Positions 42,855-51,639 are shown, counted from the stretch's first letter. The stretch: DNA of 64,000 nucleotides from Microbulbifer agarilyticus (GCF_001999945.1 NZ_CP019650.1:3963501-4027500); one strand, 5' to 3'. Numbers and translations: made by a program. Notes: generated by a model not told the origin, from the letters alone.

Positions 42855-45754
42855 GTGTTTTATTTTCACGCCCGCCCCGCAAACAATTGCTCGCCCTCGC
42901 GGTGTGCGCCACCGCGGCACTGAGTGGCTGTGCCGGCTATGTGGATAACAGCAAGACCCTGGCGGACCTGCCAACGGCTGCGCTGCCACCGGAGCCTCTG
43001 GTCGCCATGCCCAAGCTGGAAATTCCGGCGCTGATCAACAGCTACCAGAAAGCCCTGTCTTCGCAACAGGACCCCAAGACCCGCCGTCAGATCCAACTGC
43101 GCCTGGCGGACCTTGAAATGGAACGCCTGGAGCAATTGCAGGAAGACAACCCGGAAATGGCCGTGGCCTATGCCGAGGCCGTGCGCCACTACGAAGCGCT
43201 GCTGGAAACCTCTGCCGACGACGATTACTTGGCCTACCGCCTGGCCCGTGCCCGCGCCCTCGACGGCAATACACCGGGCGCCCTCGATGCACTGGAAACG
43301 ATTGTTCAGCGCAACCCGGAATCACCCTTTATTGCCGAGGCGCTGTTCCGCCGTGGCGAAGCCGCCTTTGGGCGCAAGCAGTACCGGGCCGCAGAGCGCG
43401 ATTTTGCCGAAGTGCTTTCCCAGGGTGATACGCTCTTTGCGCGCAACGCCCGCTACATGCTCGGCTGGAGCCAATTCAAAGACGCGCGCTACAAGGCCGC
43501 CAGCGAAACTTTCCTGACGCTGATGGATGACCTGCTGGCGGAGAACAGCGAAGAGCAAAAACTTCTCGGCCAGCTCGATAAGGGTGAGCGTCGCCTGGCG
43601 AACGACACCCTGCGGGTACTGGCACTTGGCTTCAACTATCTGGGCGGTGCCGAGGTAATCGAATCGTTTGTATCCGACGCAGGCCCGCGCTCTTATCACC
43701 ACCTGCTGTACCGTGGCCTGGGTAATTGGTATGCGGAAACCGAGCGCTACCGAGATGGTGCGCAAACCTTCCTGACCTTCGTATCGCGCTATCCGCAAAC
43801 TGACCAGGCGCCGCAAATGCATGTGCGCGCGGTAGAAATTTTGCAGCAGGGTAACTTCCCCAGCGAAGTAATTCCGGCCAAACGCGAATTTGTCGCGCGC
43901 TACGGCAGCCGCGCCGGTTACTGGCAAACCGCCGACGAACCGAAACGGCGGCTGCTGGAAGTGCATTTGAAACCCTGGCTTGAGGAGCTGGCACGCTTTG
44001 ATCACGCCCGCGCCCAGGCCCTCGCAAAAGAAGCACAAAATCCGAAAAATCGCGGCAAGGCCGCGGCCCGGGCCAAGCAACAGTCGCGCGAGGCCTTTAT
44101 CGTTGCCGCCACGCTGTACCGGGAGTTTACCGACACCTTCCCAGACGACCCGAAGACTCCCGAGCTGACCTTCCTGATGGCGGAAAGCCTCAACGAAGCC
44201 GGGCAGTATGCGCAGGCATTTGGCGCCTACCGCCGGGTGGCCTGGGGCTTCACGGCAGAAACTGGCAACACACCGCCACAGGCCACCGAAGCCGGTTATG
44301 CGGCGATCCTTATGGCCGGGCGGGTTTATGATGCCGAAAAGCAGATCAAGAACAACGAAGAGCAGGCTAACCTCTGGCTGGACCTGAAAACCGAAACCAG
44401 CCTGCGCTTTGCCGACAGCTGGTCGCAGGATCCCCGCGCGCTACCAGCACAGCTGGATGCGGCCCACAACCTGTTTGCCCAGTACCGTCATCAGGAAACC
44501 ATCGATGCGGCCGTCAAGGCGGCAGGCTGGCAGCCACCGCCCACGCCCAAACAGCGCCGCAGTATCTTGCTGTTACTGGGTCACAGCCAATTTGAAACAG
44601 AAAACTACCCGGCGGCAGAACTGGCCTATGCCCAGTTGCTTGCAGGTATGGCCAGCGACGATCCAGACTACATCAGCACGCGCGACCGCTTGCAGTCTTC
44701 GATCTATAAACAGGCGGAAGTGATTCTGAGTCAGGTGCTACTGACCACCAACAGCATGGAATTCGTGGCTCCCACGGAAGAAGCTATCGAGTTGCTGTTG
44801 CGGGTACGTGAAAGTGGCCGCTCCGCGATCGCCGCAACCGCGCAATACGACGCGATTAACCAGCTGATGCGCCTGGAACGTTGGCCCCGCGCACACACCG
44901 AGCTGGTGGATTTCCGCAAGTTTTACCCACAGCACGAGTTGACACCGACACTGACCGCCAAAGCGGTGGTGGTGTATCAAGGAATGGACCTGCCGGAAGC
45001 CGCCGCCAAAGAACTGCTGGTGCTGGCTAAAACAGACAGTGACCCGAACGTGCGCCGCGACTCGCTGTACCTGGCCGCGGAACAGTTCGAAGTTGCCGGC
45101 AACCGCGCACGCGCCATCGACGCGTATCGTCAATATGCCCGCGACTGGCGCGAACCTGCGTTGCAAAACCTGGAAGCGCAACATCAGTTAGTTACCCTGT
45201 ATGGCAAAGCCGGCGACCAGTCCGCGCGTAATCAATGGTTGAAGAGCCTGGCGGGCAACAAGGTATCCGAACCGCGTGGCCGCTATCTCGCCGCCTTCGC
45301 ACAAAACGAATTGGCGAGCCAAAGTTTTGCGCGCTTCGAGCGTCTGGCCTTGACCTTGCCGCTGAAACAAAGCCTGCGTAATAAAAAACAGGCGATGGAA
45401 ACGACTGTAGCGGATTATAAGAAAGTACTGGAATTTGGTATTGCCGAATTCACCACCGCGGCCAACTATCGCCTGGCAGAAATTTATCGCCAGTTGAGCC
45501 GCGACCTGATGGATTCCCAGCGCCCCAACGGCCTGAACCCACTGGAACTCGAACAGTACGAAATCCTGCTGGAAGAACAGGCCTATCCGTTCGAGGAAAA
45601 AGCCATCGAACTGCACGAGGCCAACATCAAGCGTACTGCTGATGGCGTCTACGACGAGTGGATCAAGAACAGCTTCTCTTCACTGGAAAACCTGCTCCCC
45701 GCCCGTTACCGCAAACCCGAATCAACTGTGGAGTGGAGCGATGCAGCGTATTAA
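42851..45754 (+). CDS. Giant TPR lipoprotein
   Basis: A protein of 967 residues beginning at GTG 42851, which overlaps the previous stop as GTGA. Lipobox ALSGC puts the lipid Cys near residue 27. The rest is TPR repeats along its length, for example 'ALFRRGEAAFGRKQYRAAERDFAEVLSQGDTLFARNARYMLGWSQFKDARYKAASETF', 'ELTFLMAESLNEAGQYAQAFGAYRRVAWGF' and 'AAEQFEVAGNRARAIDAYRQYARDW', with the outer-membrane-lipoprotein TPR pattern also seen in gliding-motility and polymer-assembly proteins. It is likely to be a periplasmic scaffold anchored to the outer membrane. It overlaps the next lipoprotein gene by 14 bases. Confidence 0.85.
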   Translation: MSVLFSRPPRKQLLALAVCATAALSGCAGYVDNSKTLADLPTAALPPEPLVAMPKLEIPALINSYQKALSSQQDPKTRRQIQLRLADLEMERLEQLQEDNPEMAVAYAEAVRHYEALLETSADDDYLAYRLARARALDGNTPGALDALETIVQRNPESPFIAEALFRRGEAAFGRKQYRAAERDFAEVLSQGDTLFARNARYMLGWSQFKDARYKAASETFLTLMDDLLAENSEEQKLLGQLDKGERRLANDTLRVLALGFNYLGGAEVIESFVSDAGPRSYHHLLYRGLGNWYAETERYRDGAQTFLTFVSRYPQTDQAPQMHVRAVEILQQGNFPSEVIPAKREFVARYGSRAGYWQTADEPKRRLLEVHLKPWLEELARFDHARAQALAKEAQNPKNRGKAAARAKQQSREAFIVAATLYREFTDTFPDDPKTPELTFLMAESLNEAGQYAQAFGAYRRVAWGFTAETGNTPPQATEAGYAAILMAGRVYDAEKQIKNNEEQANLWLDLKTETSLRFADSWSQDPRALPAQLDAAHNLFAQYRHQETIDAAVKAAGWQPPPTPKQRRSILLLLGHSQFETENYPAAELAYAQLLAGMASDDPDYISTRDRLQSSIYKQAEVILSQVLLTTNSMEFVAPTEEAIELLLRVRESGRSAIAATAQYDAINQLMRLERWPRAHTELVDFRKFYPQHELTPTLTAKAVVVYQGMDLPEAAAKELLVLAKTDSDPNVRRDSLYLAAEQFEVAGNRARAIDAYRQYARDWREPALQNLEAQHQLVTLYGKAGDQSARNQWLKSLAGNKVSEPRGRYLAAFAQNELASQSFARFERLALTLPLKQSLRNKKQAMETTVADYKKVLEFGIAEFTTAANYRLAEIYRQLSRDLMDSQRPNGLNPLELEQYEILLEEQAYPFEEKAIELHEANIKRTADGVYDEWIKNSFSSLENLLPARYRKPESTVEWSDAAY

Positions 45755-46397
45755 TCGCAACCTGCGTGCACGTGCGGCCTTATTTGCACTGAGCGCACTA
45801 CTACTCAGTGCCTGTGCCAGCAACCCGGGTGCGCCCGATGAAGGTGCAGCGCCCCAGACAACGGCCGACGGTGAATCGAGCAAACGAATTGCCACACCCA
45901 ACCCTTATCTGAGCGAAGCACCCGGCGTCCCCTCTGGTGCCCAACAGGCGCTGGCGAACGCCCGCGGCTACTTCGAGCAACAACAGTTTGGTGCGGCGGA
46001 AACTGAGCTGCAGCAAGTGGTAAGCCAGTGGCCGGAACTTTCCGGTGCGTGGCTCAACCTGGCAAAAGTACAGCTGAAGCTGGAGCAACCAGATCAGGCG
46101 GAGCAAAGCCTGCAGCAGGCAGTCACCGCCAACACAAAAAATGTGTTTGCCTGGAATTCTCTCGGCGTATTGCTACGTGATCAGGGCCGCTTTGACGAGG
46201 CCCGCGAGGCGTATCAAAGTGCGCTGAACCAGTGGCCAGACTTCGCCATGGGCCATCGCAATCTGGGAATTCTCTTCGATCTCTACCTGCACAAACCGGA
46301 ACAGGCTTTGCATCACTACCGCGAAGCACAGGCGCTAGAGGCAGAGGAAGATCGGATGCTGAAAGGCTGGATTATGGACTTGGAGCGCAGACTGTAA
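45741..46397 (+). CDS. Small TPR lipoprotein
   Basis: A protein of 218 residues from ATG 45741, 14 bases inside the previous gene. Lipobox LLSAC (near residue 24) is followed by a Pro/Thr linker and two to three TPR units: 'ALANARGYFEQQQFGAAETELQQVVSQWPELSGAWLNLAKVQLKLEQPDQAEQSLQQAV', 'AWNSLGVLLRDQGRFDEAREAYQSALNQWPDFAMGHRNLGILFDLYLHKPEQALHHY'. It probably binds the two larger repeat proteins. It is followed directly, without a gap, by the 99-residue exported protein. Confidence 0.85.
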   Translation: MQRINRNLRARAALFALSALLLSACASNPGAPDEGAAPQTTADGESSKRIATPNPYLSEAPGVPSGAQQALANARGYFEQQQFGAAETELQQVVSQWPELSGAWLNLAKVQLKLEQPDQAEQSLQQAVTANTKNVFAWNSLGVLLRDQGRFDEAREAYQSALNQWPDFAMGHRNLGILFDLYLHKPEQALHHYREAQALEAEEDRMLKGWIMDLERRL

Positions 46398-46697
46398 ATG
46401 AAACCGATCAAACTTGTCGGCATGGCGAGTGCTGCTATTAGCTGCACCCTTGCTTTGTTTTCAGGCGCGGCACTGGCACAGGACGATGACGGTGATGTTA
46501 TTTCACTGGAGTCCACCATCATTGGTAGCCAGGAACAGCCTAAAGTGCTGTATATCATTCCCTGGAAACAGGCCACCAGCCTGGAAAAGATCGAGAGCAC
46601 ACTACCCAATGCGATTACCCACAGCTTCCAGCATCAGGAATACTCGGAATTGCACAGGGAAATAAAATTGCTCAAGGTGCCAGACGCCGAAATGTAA
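46398..46697 (+). CDS. Small exported protein of unknown family
   Basis: A protein of 99 residues with a signal peptide (residues about 1-27, ending GAALAQ) and a short mature part: 'DDDGDVISLESTIIGSQEQPKVLYIIPWKQATSLEKIESTLPNAITHSFQHQEYSELHREIKLL'. I do not recognise a family. It starts at the base after the small TPR gene's stop, so it is certainly part of the operon. The central 'E.T.I.G..E.PKVL.I.PW' looks conserved in character and may be a binding strand. A 99-base gap separates it from exbB. Confidence 0.75.
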   Translation: MKPIKLVGMASAAISCTLALFSGAALAQDDDGDVISLESTIIGSQEQPKVLYIIPWKQATSLEKIESTLPNAITHSFQHQEYSELHREIKLLKVPDAEM

Positions 46698-46705
46698 ATT
46701 AGCGC

Positions 46706-46725
46706 TACTAGTCACAGATACTAGT
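46706..46725. other. Repeated TACTAGT palindromes before exbB
   Basis: TACTAGT occurs at 46706-46712 and 46719-46725; since ACTAGT is its own complement the pair can form a 6-bp stem around CACAGAT. It lies 70 bases before exbB and might be an mRNA hairpin or an operator. Confidence 0.3.
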
Positions 46726-46796
46726 ACCCGACTTATATTTTTAGAAATACATACAACTTAATCACAACAAGAATCTTTACGTCCCGGAGATTTACC

Positions 46797-47483
46797 ATGG
46801 AGTTTTTCAACACACTGCTGCGCTTTTTCCAAAATGGCGGCGCCTTTATGTATCCCATCGCACTGGTGCTGGTTATCGGCATCGTGCTGGTTGTGGAGCG
46901 TTGGGTTTTCCTGTCCCGCGCCAAGCTCGCCAACCGTCGCGCATACGGCCAGGTTCTGCCGATGATGCAGCAGCGTAATTTCGCCGCCGCGCTCAAGTTC
47001 GCCCAGGGCGAAAAGGCTCCGGTAGGCCAGATCGTTGCCGCCGGTATCAGCACTGCCCAGCACGCACGCAAAGATGAAAATATTGCGATGGCCATCGAAG
47101 AGAGCATTCTCGAAGCAGTGCCGCGTCTGGAAAAGCGCACCAACTACCTGGCCACCCTGGCCAACATCGCCACGCTGCTCGGCCTGCTGGGCACCATTAT
47201 CGGCCTGATTGCCGCGTTCACCGCGGTAGCCAATGCCGACCCATCAGAAAAAGCCACCATGCTGTCTTCCAGTATCTCGGTTGCGATGAACACCACCGCC
47301 TTTGGCCTGATCTCCGCCATTCCGCTGCTGCTGGCTTACTCCATGCTGCAGAACAAAACCAACGAGATCATCGACAGCCTGGAAATGGCCGGCGTGAAGT
47401 TTCTTAACCTGATTACCCTGACTCGCGGTCAAAAAGCGGAAGCGGCGGCGCGCCCTGCGGCCAAAGCCGGTGCACCGGCTTAA
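46797..47483 (+). CDS. ExbB/TolQ/MotA proton-channel protein
   Basis: A protein of 228 residues with three membrane helices: residues about 15-35 (FMYPIALVLVIGIVLVVERWV), 120-145 ('LATLANIATLLGLLGTIIGLIAAFTAVAN') and 165-185 ('MNTTAFGLISAIPLLLAYSML'). The last two hold the family channel motif 'GLLGTIIGLI...A..NTTAFGL..AIP'. With the two ExbD proteins it turns proton flow into mechanical force. CCGGAG precedes the ATG. The 99-base gap before it contains no terminator, so it is likely part of the long operon. Confidence 0.95.
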   Translation: MEFFNTLLRFFQNGGAFMYPIALVLVIGIVLVVERWVFLSRAKLANRRAYGQVLPMMQQRNFAAALKFAQGEKAPVGQIVAAGISTAQHARKDENIAMAIEESILEAVPRLEKRTNYLATLANIATLLGLLGTIIGLIAAFTAVANADPSEKATMLSSSISVAMNTTAFGLISAIPLLLAYSMLQNKTNEIIDSLEMAGVKFLNLITLTRGQKAEAAARPAAKAGAPA

Positions 47484-47535
47484 TCGCCCTGAGCGCTAGA
47501 CCCGACAACGTTAAGAACTAGAACAAGAGAGAGCC

Positions 47536-48075
47536 ATGGCTATCCGACGCAGGCTGGAAACCGACCCGGATCTGGACATCACCTCCTTTATGAGCCTGAT
47601 GACCGTTCTGGTACCGGTATTGCTTCTGAATATGGTGTTTTCCCATATCTCCGTACTGAACCTCAATCTTCCGGGACTGAGCGATGCCAGTGCGGCGGAG
47701 CAGAAAGAAAACCAACAGCTGGAAATGGTGCTGCGCGCCGAATACATCGACATCAACTATCCGGCGGGCATTCGTGTGAAGCGAATCCCCAACCGGGACG
47801 GTGAGCCGGATTTGAAGCTGGTGTCTGATGTATTGCAGGAAATCAAACGTGCCCTGCGGGATAAGGATATCGACAAGAAAGATGTGGTCATTCTCTCTGA
47901 ACCGGGAACCTCTTACCGCACGCTGGTAAGTGCCATGGACACCGCGCGCTCTTTCCGCGCGGTGGTTGCGGCTTCCGTGGTAGACGCGGAGCTGTTCCCG
48001 CAGATTTCCCTCGGCGACGCGCCCCAACAGGGTGACGCGGCGCAGGACAAGCAGCTGGCAGGCAACGCATTATGA
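47536..48075 (+). CDS. ExbD/TolR-like protein 1
   Basis: A protein of 179 residues with a short cytoplasmic tail, then one helix, 'LDITSFMSLMTVLVPVLLLNMVFSHISVLNL', where ExbD proteins normally place an acidic proton-binding residue; in this copy the helix has no clear central Asp in 'FMSLMTVLVPVLLLNMV', so Asp may be only at 'DLDITSF'. The periplasmic part has 'KRIPNRDGEPDLKLVSDVLQEIKRALRDKDIDKKDVVILSEPGTSYRTLVSAMDTAR', the ExbD-type domain. It overlaps the second ExbD gene by four bases. Confidence 0.9.
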   Translation: MAIRRRLETDPDLDITSFMSLMTVLVPVLLLNMVFSHISVLNLNLPGLSDASAAEQKENQQLEMVLRAEYIDINYPAGIRVKRIPNRDGEPDLKLVSDVLQEIKRALRDKDIDKKDVVILSEPGTSYRTLVSAMDTARSFRAVVAASVVDAELFPQISLGDAPQQGDAAQDKQLAGNAL

Positions 48076-48593
48076 AAGCGACGATCGGCGGCAAGCTGAA
48101 AGGGCGCAAACAGCGCCGGCATAAAGAAACGAAACTGAATCTGGTATCCCTGATGGATATCTTCACCATCCTGGTATTTTTCCTGCTGGTGAATTCCTCC
48201 GATGTAGAAGTACTGCAGACGGACAAGAGCATCAAGCTGCCGGAATCCACTTCCACCCAGAAACCGGAGACCACCACGGTAGTGCGCGTAAATGGCGACC
48301 AGCTAATGGTAGGTAACCGTATGATTGCCATGGTTGCGGACATCTCCGCGGACCAGGAGCAGATCGAACCGCTGCTGAACGAACTTAAATACCTCGCCAG
48401 CCGCGCGGACCCCCTGCCGGAAGAGAAACAAGACCTCGGGCGCCCGGTAACCATTATGGGTGACGAAGAAGTTCCCTATGCGCTGCTCAAGCAGATCATG
48501 AACACCTGCGCGGCGGCGGACTTCCGGGATATCGATCTGGCAGTAATCCAGACAACACCGCAGGATCCAGCGGCACCCGCCGCTGGCCAGTAA
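48072..48593 (+). CDS. ExbD/TolR-like protein 2
   Basis: A protein of 173 residues. The helix 'LNLVSLMDIFTILVFFLLVNSS' carries Asp in LMDIFT, the usual proton-binding residue of ExbD/TolR, which is not clear in the neighbouring first copy. The periplasmic part has 'VVRVNGDQLMVGNRMIAMVADISADQEQIEPLLNELKYLASR... VTIMGDEEVPYALLKQIMNTCAAADFRDIDLAVIQ'. The two ExbD proteins probably form a heteromeric pair with ExbB. It ends seven bases before the first ATG of the TonB-like gene, with TAAGGAGGT between them. Confidence 0.93.
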   Translation: MKATIGGKLKGRKQRRHKETKLNLVSLMDIFTILVFFLLVNSSDVEVLQTDKSIKLPESTSTQKPETTTVVRVNGDQLMVGNRMIAMVADISADQEQIEPLLNELKYLASRADPLPEEKQDLGRPVTIMGDEEVPYALLKQIMNTCAAADFRDIDLAVIQTTPQDPAAPAAGQ

Positions 48594-48605
48594 GGAGGTA
48601 TGCAC

Positions 48606-49625
48606 ATGTCACCAGCCTCCCCAGCAAGCGGCCGCGCGGCTTTAATGCCGTGGCACTACTACAACTCGAAACTCCCCTGGGCCTCCACAGAAGAGGAGGA
48701 CCAGCGGTTTGGCAAGTTCCTGCGCTCCGGTTTTATCGCGTTTGTGGTACTCGGTGCGTTGTTCACGTTTATTCCGGCACCGGAACTGACCCGTGAGCAA
48801 AAAGAACAGCTGCCACCGCAGTTGGCACGGGTCATTCTTGAGAAAAAAGAGCTGCCCAAGCCGGTGGAAAAACCCAAGCCGAAACCGGTAGAGAAAAAGG
48901 TTGAGAAGCCTAAGGAAGTTAAAAAAGAAAAACCCAAACCGGTGGAAAAACCCAAGCCGAAACCGATCAAGACCGTCAAGCCGAAGCCACTGAGCGAAAA
49001 GGCCCCGGCGGAAGAGGTTGCCAAGGCGCGGGAGAAGGCGGCTAACAGTGGCCTGATGCAGCTGCAGGACGACCTGATGGATATGCGCGATAGCCTCGAC
49101 GTATCTCAGGTGGCCAATGCCAACTCCCTGGCGAGCGGCGCAGCCAATGCACAGAAGATTGACCGCTCGATGATCAGCGATAAATCGAAAACAGCCAGCG
49201 GCGGTATCAATACCGGGCAGCTCAGCCGCAATACCGGTGGCTCCGCTCTGTCTGGCCGCGAAACTACCCAGGTGGAAGTGGCTGAAGCGACTGCGGCGGC
49301 CGAGTCCAGCGGCAAACAGGCACGTCGTGAACGCGGCTCACGTGGTGAGGAATCCATTCGCCAGATTATGGAAGCCAACAAGGGCGCGATCTTTGCGATC
49401 TACAACCGCGCCCTGCGCCGCGATCCGACGTTGGCGGGCAAGGTTACTGTGAAGCTGGTGATCGAGCCCAACGGGGTAATTTCTGCGGTGACGCTGGTAA
49501 GTAGTGAATTGGAGAACGCGGATCTGGAGCGCAAGCTGCTCGCGCGTATTCGCCTGATCAATTTCGGCTCCGCCAATGTGGAAAAATCCACCCTCAATTA
49601 CTCCATCGACTTCCTGCCTTCCTAA
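48606..49625 (+). CDS. AgmX/PglI-type TonB-like protein
   Basis: A protein of 339 residues from ATG 48606, eight bases after AGGAGG; an ATG at 48600 is too near it. One helix lies near 41-57 (FIAFVVLGALFTFIPAP). A Pro/Lys/Glu-rich spacer follows (residues about 75-135, repeats of 'EKPKPKP'), then a low-complexity middle region. The C-terminal domain 'GEESIRQIMEANKGAIFAIYNRALRRDPTLAGKVTVKLVIEPNGVISAVTLVSSELENADLERKLLARIRLINFG' has the AgmX/PglI C-terminal pattern, a TonB-C relative used in gliding-motility proteins of myxobacteria. It should span the periplasm and pass ExbB/D force to an envelope partner. Confidence 0.92.
   Translation: MSPASPASGRAALMPWHYYNSKLPWASTEEEDQRFGKFLRSGFIAFVVLGALFTFIPAPELTREQKEQLPPQLARVILEKKELPKPVEKPKPKPVEKKVEKPKEVKKEKPKPVEKPKPKPIKTVKPKPLSEKAPAEEVAKAREKAANSGLMQLQDDLMDMRDSLDVSQVANANSLASGAANAQKIDRSMISDKSKTASGGINTGQLSRNTGGSALSGRETTQVEVAEATAAAESSGKQARRERGSRGEESIRQIMEANKGAIFAIYNRALRRDPTLAGKVTVKLVIEPNGVISAVTLVSSELENADLERKLLARIRLINFGSANVEKSTLNYSIDFLPS
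48861..48965 (+). repeat. 27-bp direct repeats in the Pro/Lys spacer
   Basis: The 27 bases from 48861 to 48887 recur perfectly at 48939-48965, 78 bases (26 codons) later, both coding for PVEKPKPKP. Recombination between them would keep the frame and shorten the TonB spacer by 26 residues. Confidence 0.9.
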
Positions 49626-49978
49626 GCAATAACGGTCGACTATACCGGTGAGCCCTGGTCTGAATTTAATCAGCCGGGCGCACCGGAATCCTCTTTGCCC
49701 TCTCCTATATTCTGCCCACTGCTCACCGGCTCCCGAATTACTGCAGTCAATCTGCCCCCCTTTTGCTCAGGGCACACCCGAACTTTCCTGTATTTTTTGA
49801 CAGTCTAGAGCGTTTTCGCTGCCTAAGTACCAATTAGCATTGCAAGAAATACCTAGGTTCTGGTACAAGTGTCTCACCAGAATTGTGACAACGTTCTCAA
49901 TAATATATTGGATTGGCCGCCCGGCGCTTTGCGCAGTGATTTCGGGTACGCCGCGGGCCAGTTGTTGATACCGCCGGG
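49626..49978. other. Intergenic region before the LuxR-type pair
   Basis: A stretch of 353 bases with no gene and no clear terminator for the TonB operon. TTCTGGT (49858-49864) and ACCAGAA (49876-49882) make a 7-bp inverted repeat, and TGTGACAACGTTCTCA (49884-49899) is a near-consensus CRP-type site (nine of ten fixed bases). They probably belong to the promoter of the regulators downstream. Confidence 0.45.
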
Positions 49979-50809
49979 ATGTTAAGCGGGAAGGTAAAAG
50001 GGACAGCCACAGTGGGCACAGAAGAAAAAGAAAATATGCCGGATACGGGCCTGCTAACCGATGTGTGGGAGCAGAGCGACAACGTATTCGCCAAGGGCAA
50101 AACCGATCTGAGCAGGGTACCGGTAGACGAGCTCGTCGGCCGGGTGTTCAGCAATGGCCCACACTATCACTATGTATTTGATCTGTTTGATCAGGAGCTG
50201 GTGTACGTAAGCCCGCTGGTAGAACAGGTCCACGATCTCACGATCGGTGACATGACATTCCAATCGATTCTCGACCAGATCCATCCTGAAGATATGGATT
50301 TTGTCGCCAGTGCCGAAGCCACTGCCATACGCTTGCTGCAAGAACGCATTGGTATGAATAAGGTCACCAGTTATAAGGTGTCTTACTGTTTCCGTTTCCG
50401 GGTTAAAGGCGGCGAGTACCGGCTGTTCAATCATCAGTCACTAGTGCTGGATACGGACAACCATGGCCGGGTCAGCAAGGCGCTGAATGTGCATACGGAT
50501 ATTTCCCACCTGACGACGAAAAATAATTACTGTCTGTCTCTCATTGGCATGGATGGGGAACCCTCCTTTCTTAATTTGGAAGTGGATAACCACTCCAGGG
50601 CTGAACAAGCCAATCGACCAAGCTTTACCGAACGTGAATTGTCGGTTATTCGGCTGGTCTCCAAAGGCCTCACCAGCGCGCAAATTGGCGAAGCCCTTTC
50701 CCTATCGGAATACACCATCAAGAACCACCGCAAACGCATCCTTAAAAAAGCTGGCTGCCAGAATATGAGCCAGTTACTGGCAAACTGCGTCGGAGATGGG
50801 TTGATTTAA
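49979..50809 (+). CDS. PAS-like/LuxR-type regulator, copy 1
   Basis: Up to 276 residues; ATG 49979, GTG 50012 and ATG 50036 are all possible and none has a strong ribosome site. The N-terminal part is a PAS-like sensor ('HYHYVFDLFDQELVYVSPLVEQVHDLTIGDMTFQSILDQIHPEDMDFVASAEATAI... YRLFNHQSLVLDTDNHGRVSKALNVHTDIS'). The C-terminal LuxR helix-turn-helix is 'SFTERELSVIRLVSKGLTSAQIGEALSLSEYTIKNHRKRILKKAGCQNMSQLLA'. Its last base is the first base of the second paralog (TAATG), so both are made together and may form heterodimers. Target and signal unknown. Confidence 0.88.
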   Translation: MLSGKVKGTATVGTEEKENMPDTGLLTDVWEQSDNVFAKGKTDLSRVPVDELVGRVFSNGPHYHYVFDLFDQELVYVSPLVEQVHDLTIGDMTFQSILDQIHPEDMDFVASAEATAIRLLQERIGMNKVTSYKVSYCFRFRVKGGEYRLFNHQSLVLDTDNHGRVSKALNVHTDISHLTTKNNYCLSLIGMDGEPSFLNLEVDNHSRAEQANRPSFTERELSVIRLVSKGLTSAQIGEALSLSEYTIKNHRKRILKKAGCQNMSQLLANCVGDGLI

Positions 50810-51639
50810 TGGATCTTCCCGTCACTCTTCCGCCAAAGGAATTGCACGAATCGAGAGAATCGGGGGAGTCGAGGGAATCGATCTATCGAGCCTGGCGTAA
50901 GGTTCCAGGTTTTTTCGCCCAGCGGGATGTGGCGCAGCAAAGACTGGAACTGGATCGTTTTATTAGCGCCAGCTTTAGCAGCGGCCCCTGTTACTACTAT
51001 GTGCTGGATTTTCTCAATCTCGACAAGCCTATGCTGGTTAGCCGAGAAATCGAATCGATTCTGGGGTTAGACCCTGAAAATACAACAATCGAATCGTTGA
51101 TCGAGCGAGGACATCCGGAGGACATTCCGTTTGTAGCCAAGGCCGAGGAAACCGCATTTTCCATTTTGAAAAATCAGATCGGCATGGCGCGGGTAAAAGA
51201 GTTCAAAATATCCTATAGCGGCAGACTGCGCGTTACCGACGGCAGTTACAGACTGTTCAATCACCAGGCCATCATCCTCGATACCGACGAGCAGTTTGGT
51301 GTCGCCCGAACACTGGGAATTCACACAGACATCAGTCACCTCGCTCAACAGGGCAACCGCAAACTTTCACTGCTGAATCTGCATGGCGGGGAAAGCTACC
51401 GCAATATTGACGTATTCAATAATCCTGAACACTTCCTCGCTACTCCGTCACTGTTTACCCGGCGTGAAATGGAAATTGTGCAATTACTTGCAGAGGGGAA
51501 GACAAGCGCTGTCATCAGCGAGTTACTGGGAATTTCCGCACATACGGTAAAAAATCACCGCAAGAATATCCTAAAAAAGTCCGACTGCAAGACGACGGGG
51601 CAGTTGATTTCGAAGTGTCTTAACGAGGGCCTGATATAG
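50809..51639 (+). CDS. PAS-like/LuxR-type regulator, copy 2
   Basis: A protein of 276 residues with the same two-domain plan as the preceding gene: 'CYYYVLDFLNLDKPMLVSREIESILGLDPENTTIESLIERGHPEDIPFVAKAEETAFSILKNQIGMARVKEFKISY', 'SYRLFNHQAIILDTDEQFGVARTLGIHTDISHLAQ', then 'LFTRREMEIVQLLAEGKTSAVISELLGISAHTVKNHRKNILKKSDCKTTGQLI'. The two are clearly paralogs but have diverged throughout, so the duplication is old. The N-terminal residues repeat ESRES-GESRES, a small tandem repeat of GAATCG-type codons. Confidence 0.88.
   Translation: MDLPVTLPPKELHESRESGESRESIYRAWRKVPGFFAQRDVAQQRLELDRFISASFSSGPCYYYVLDFLNLDKPMLVSREIESILGLDPENTTIESLIERGHPEDIPFVAKAEETAFSILKNQIGMARVKEFKISYSGRLRVTDGSYRLFNHQAIILDTDEQFGVARTLGIHTDISHLAQQGNRKLSLLNLHGGESYRNIDVFNNPEHFLATPSLFTRREMEIVQLLAEGKTSAVISELLGISAHTVKNHRKNILKKSDCKTTGQLISKCLNEGLI

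Noticed and set aside
40160..49625. Full gliding-motility cluster
   Set aside because: Only the AgmX/PglI C-terminal domain is shared; no Agl/Glt-type set beyond ExbB/ExbD was seen.
49797..49829. TTGACA promoter at 49797
   Set aside because: No -10 is found at a spacing of 16-18 bases.
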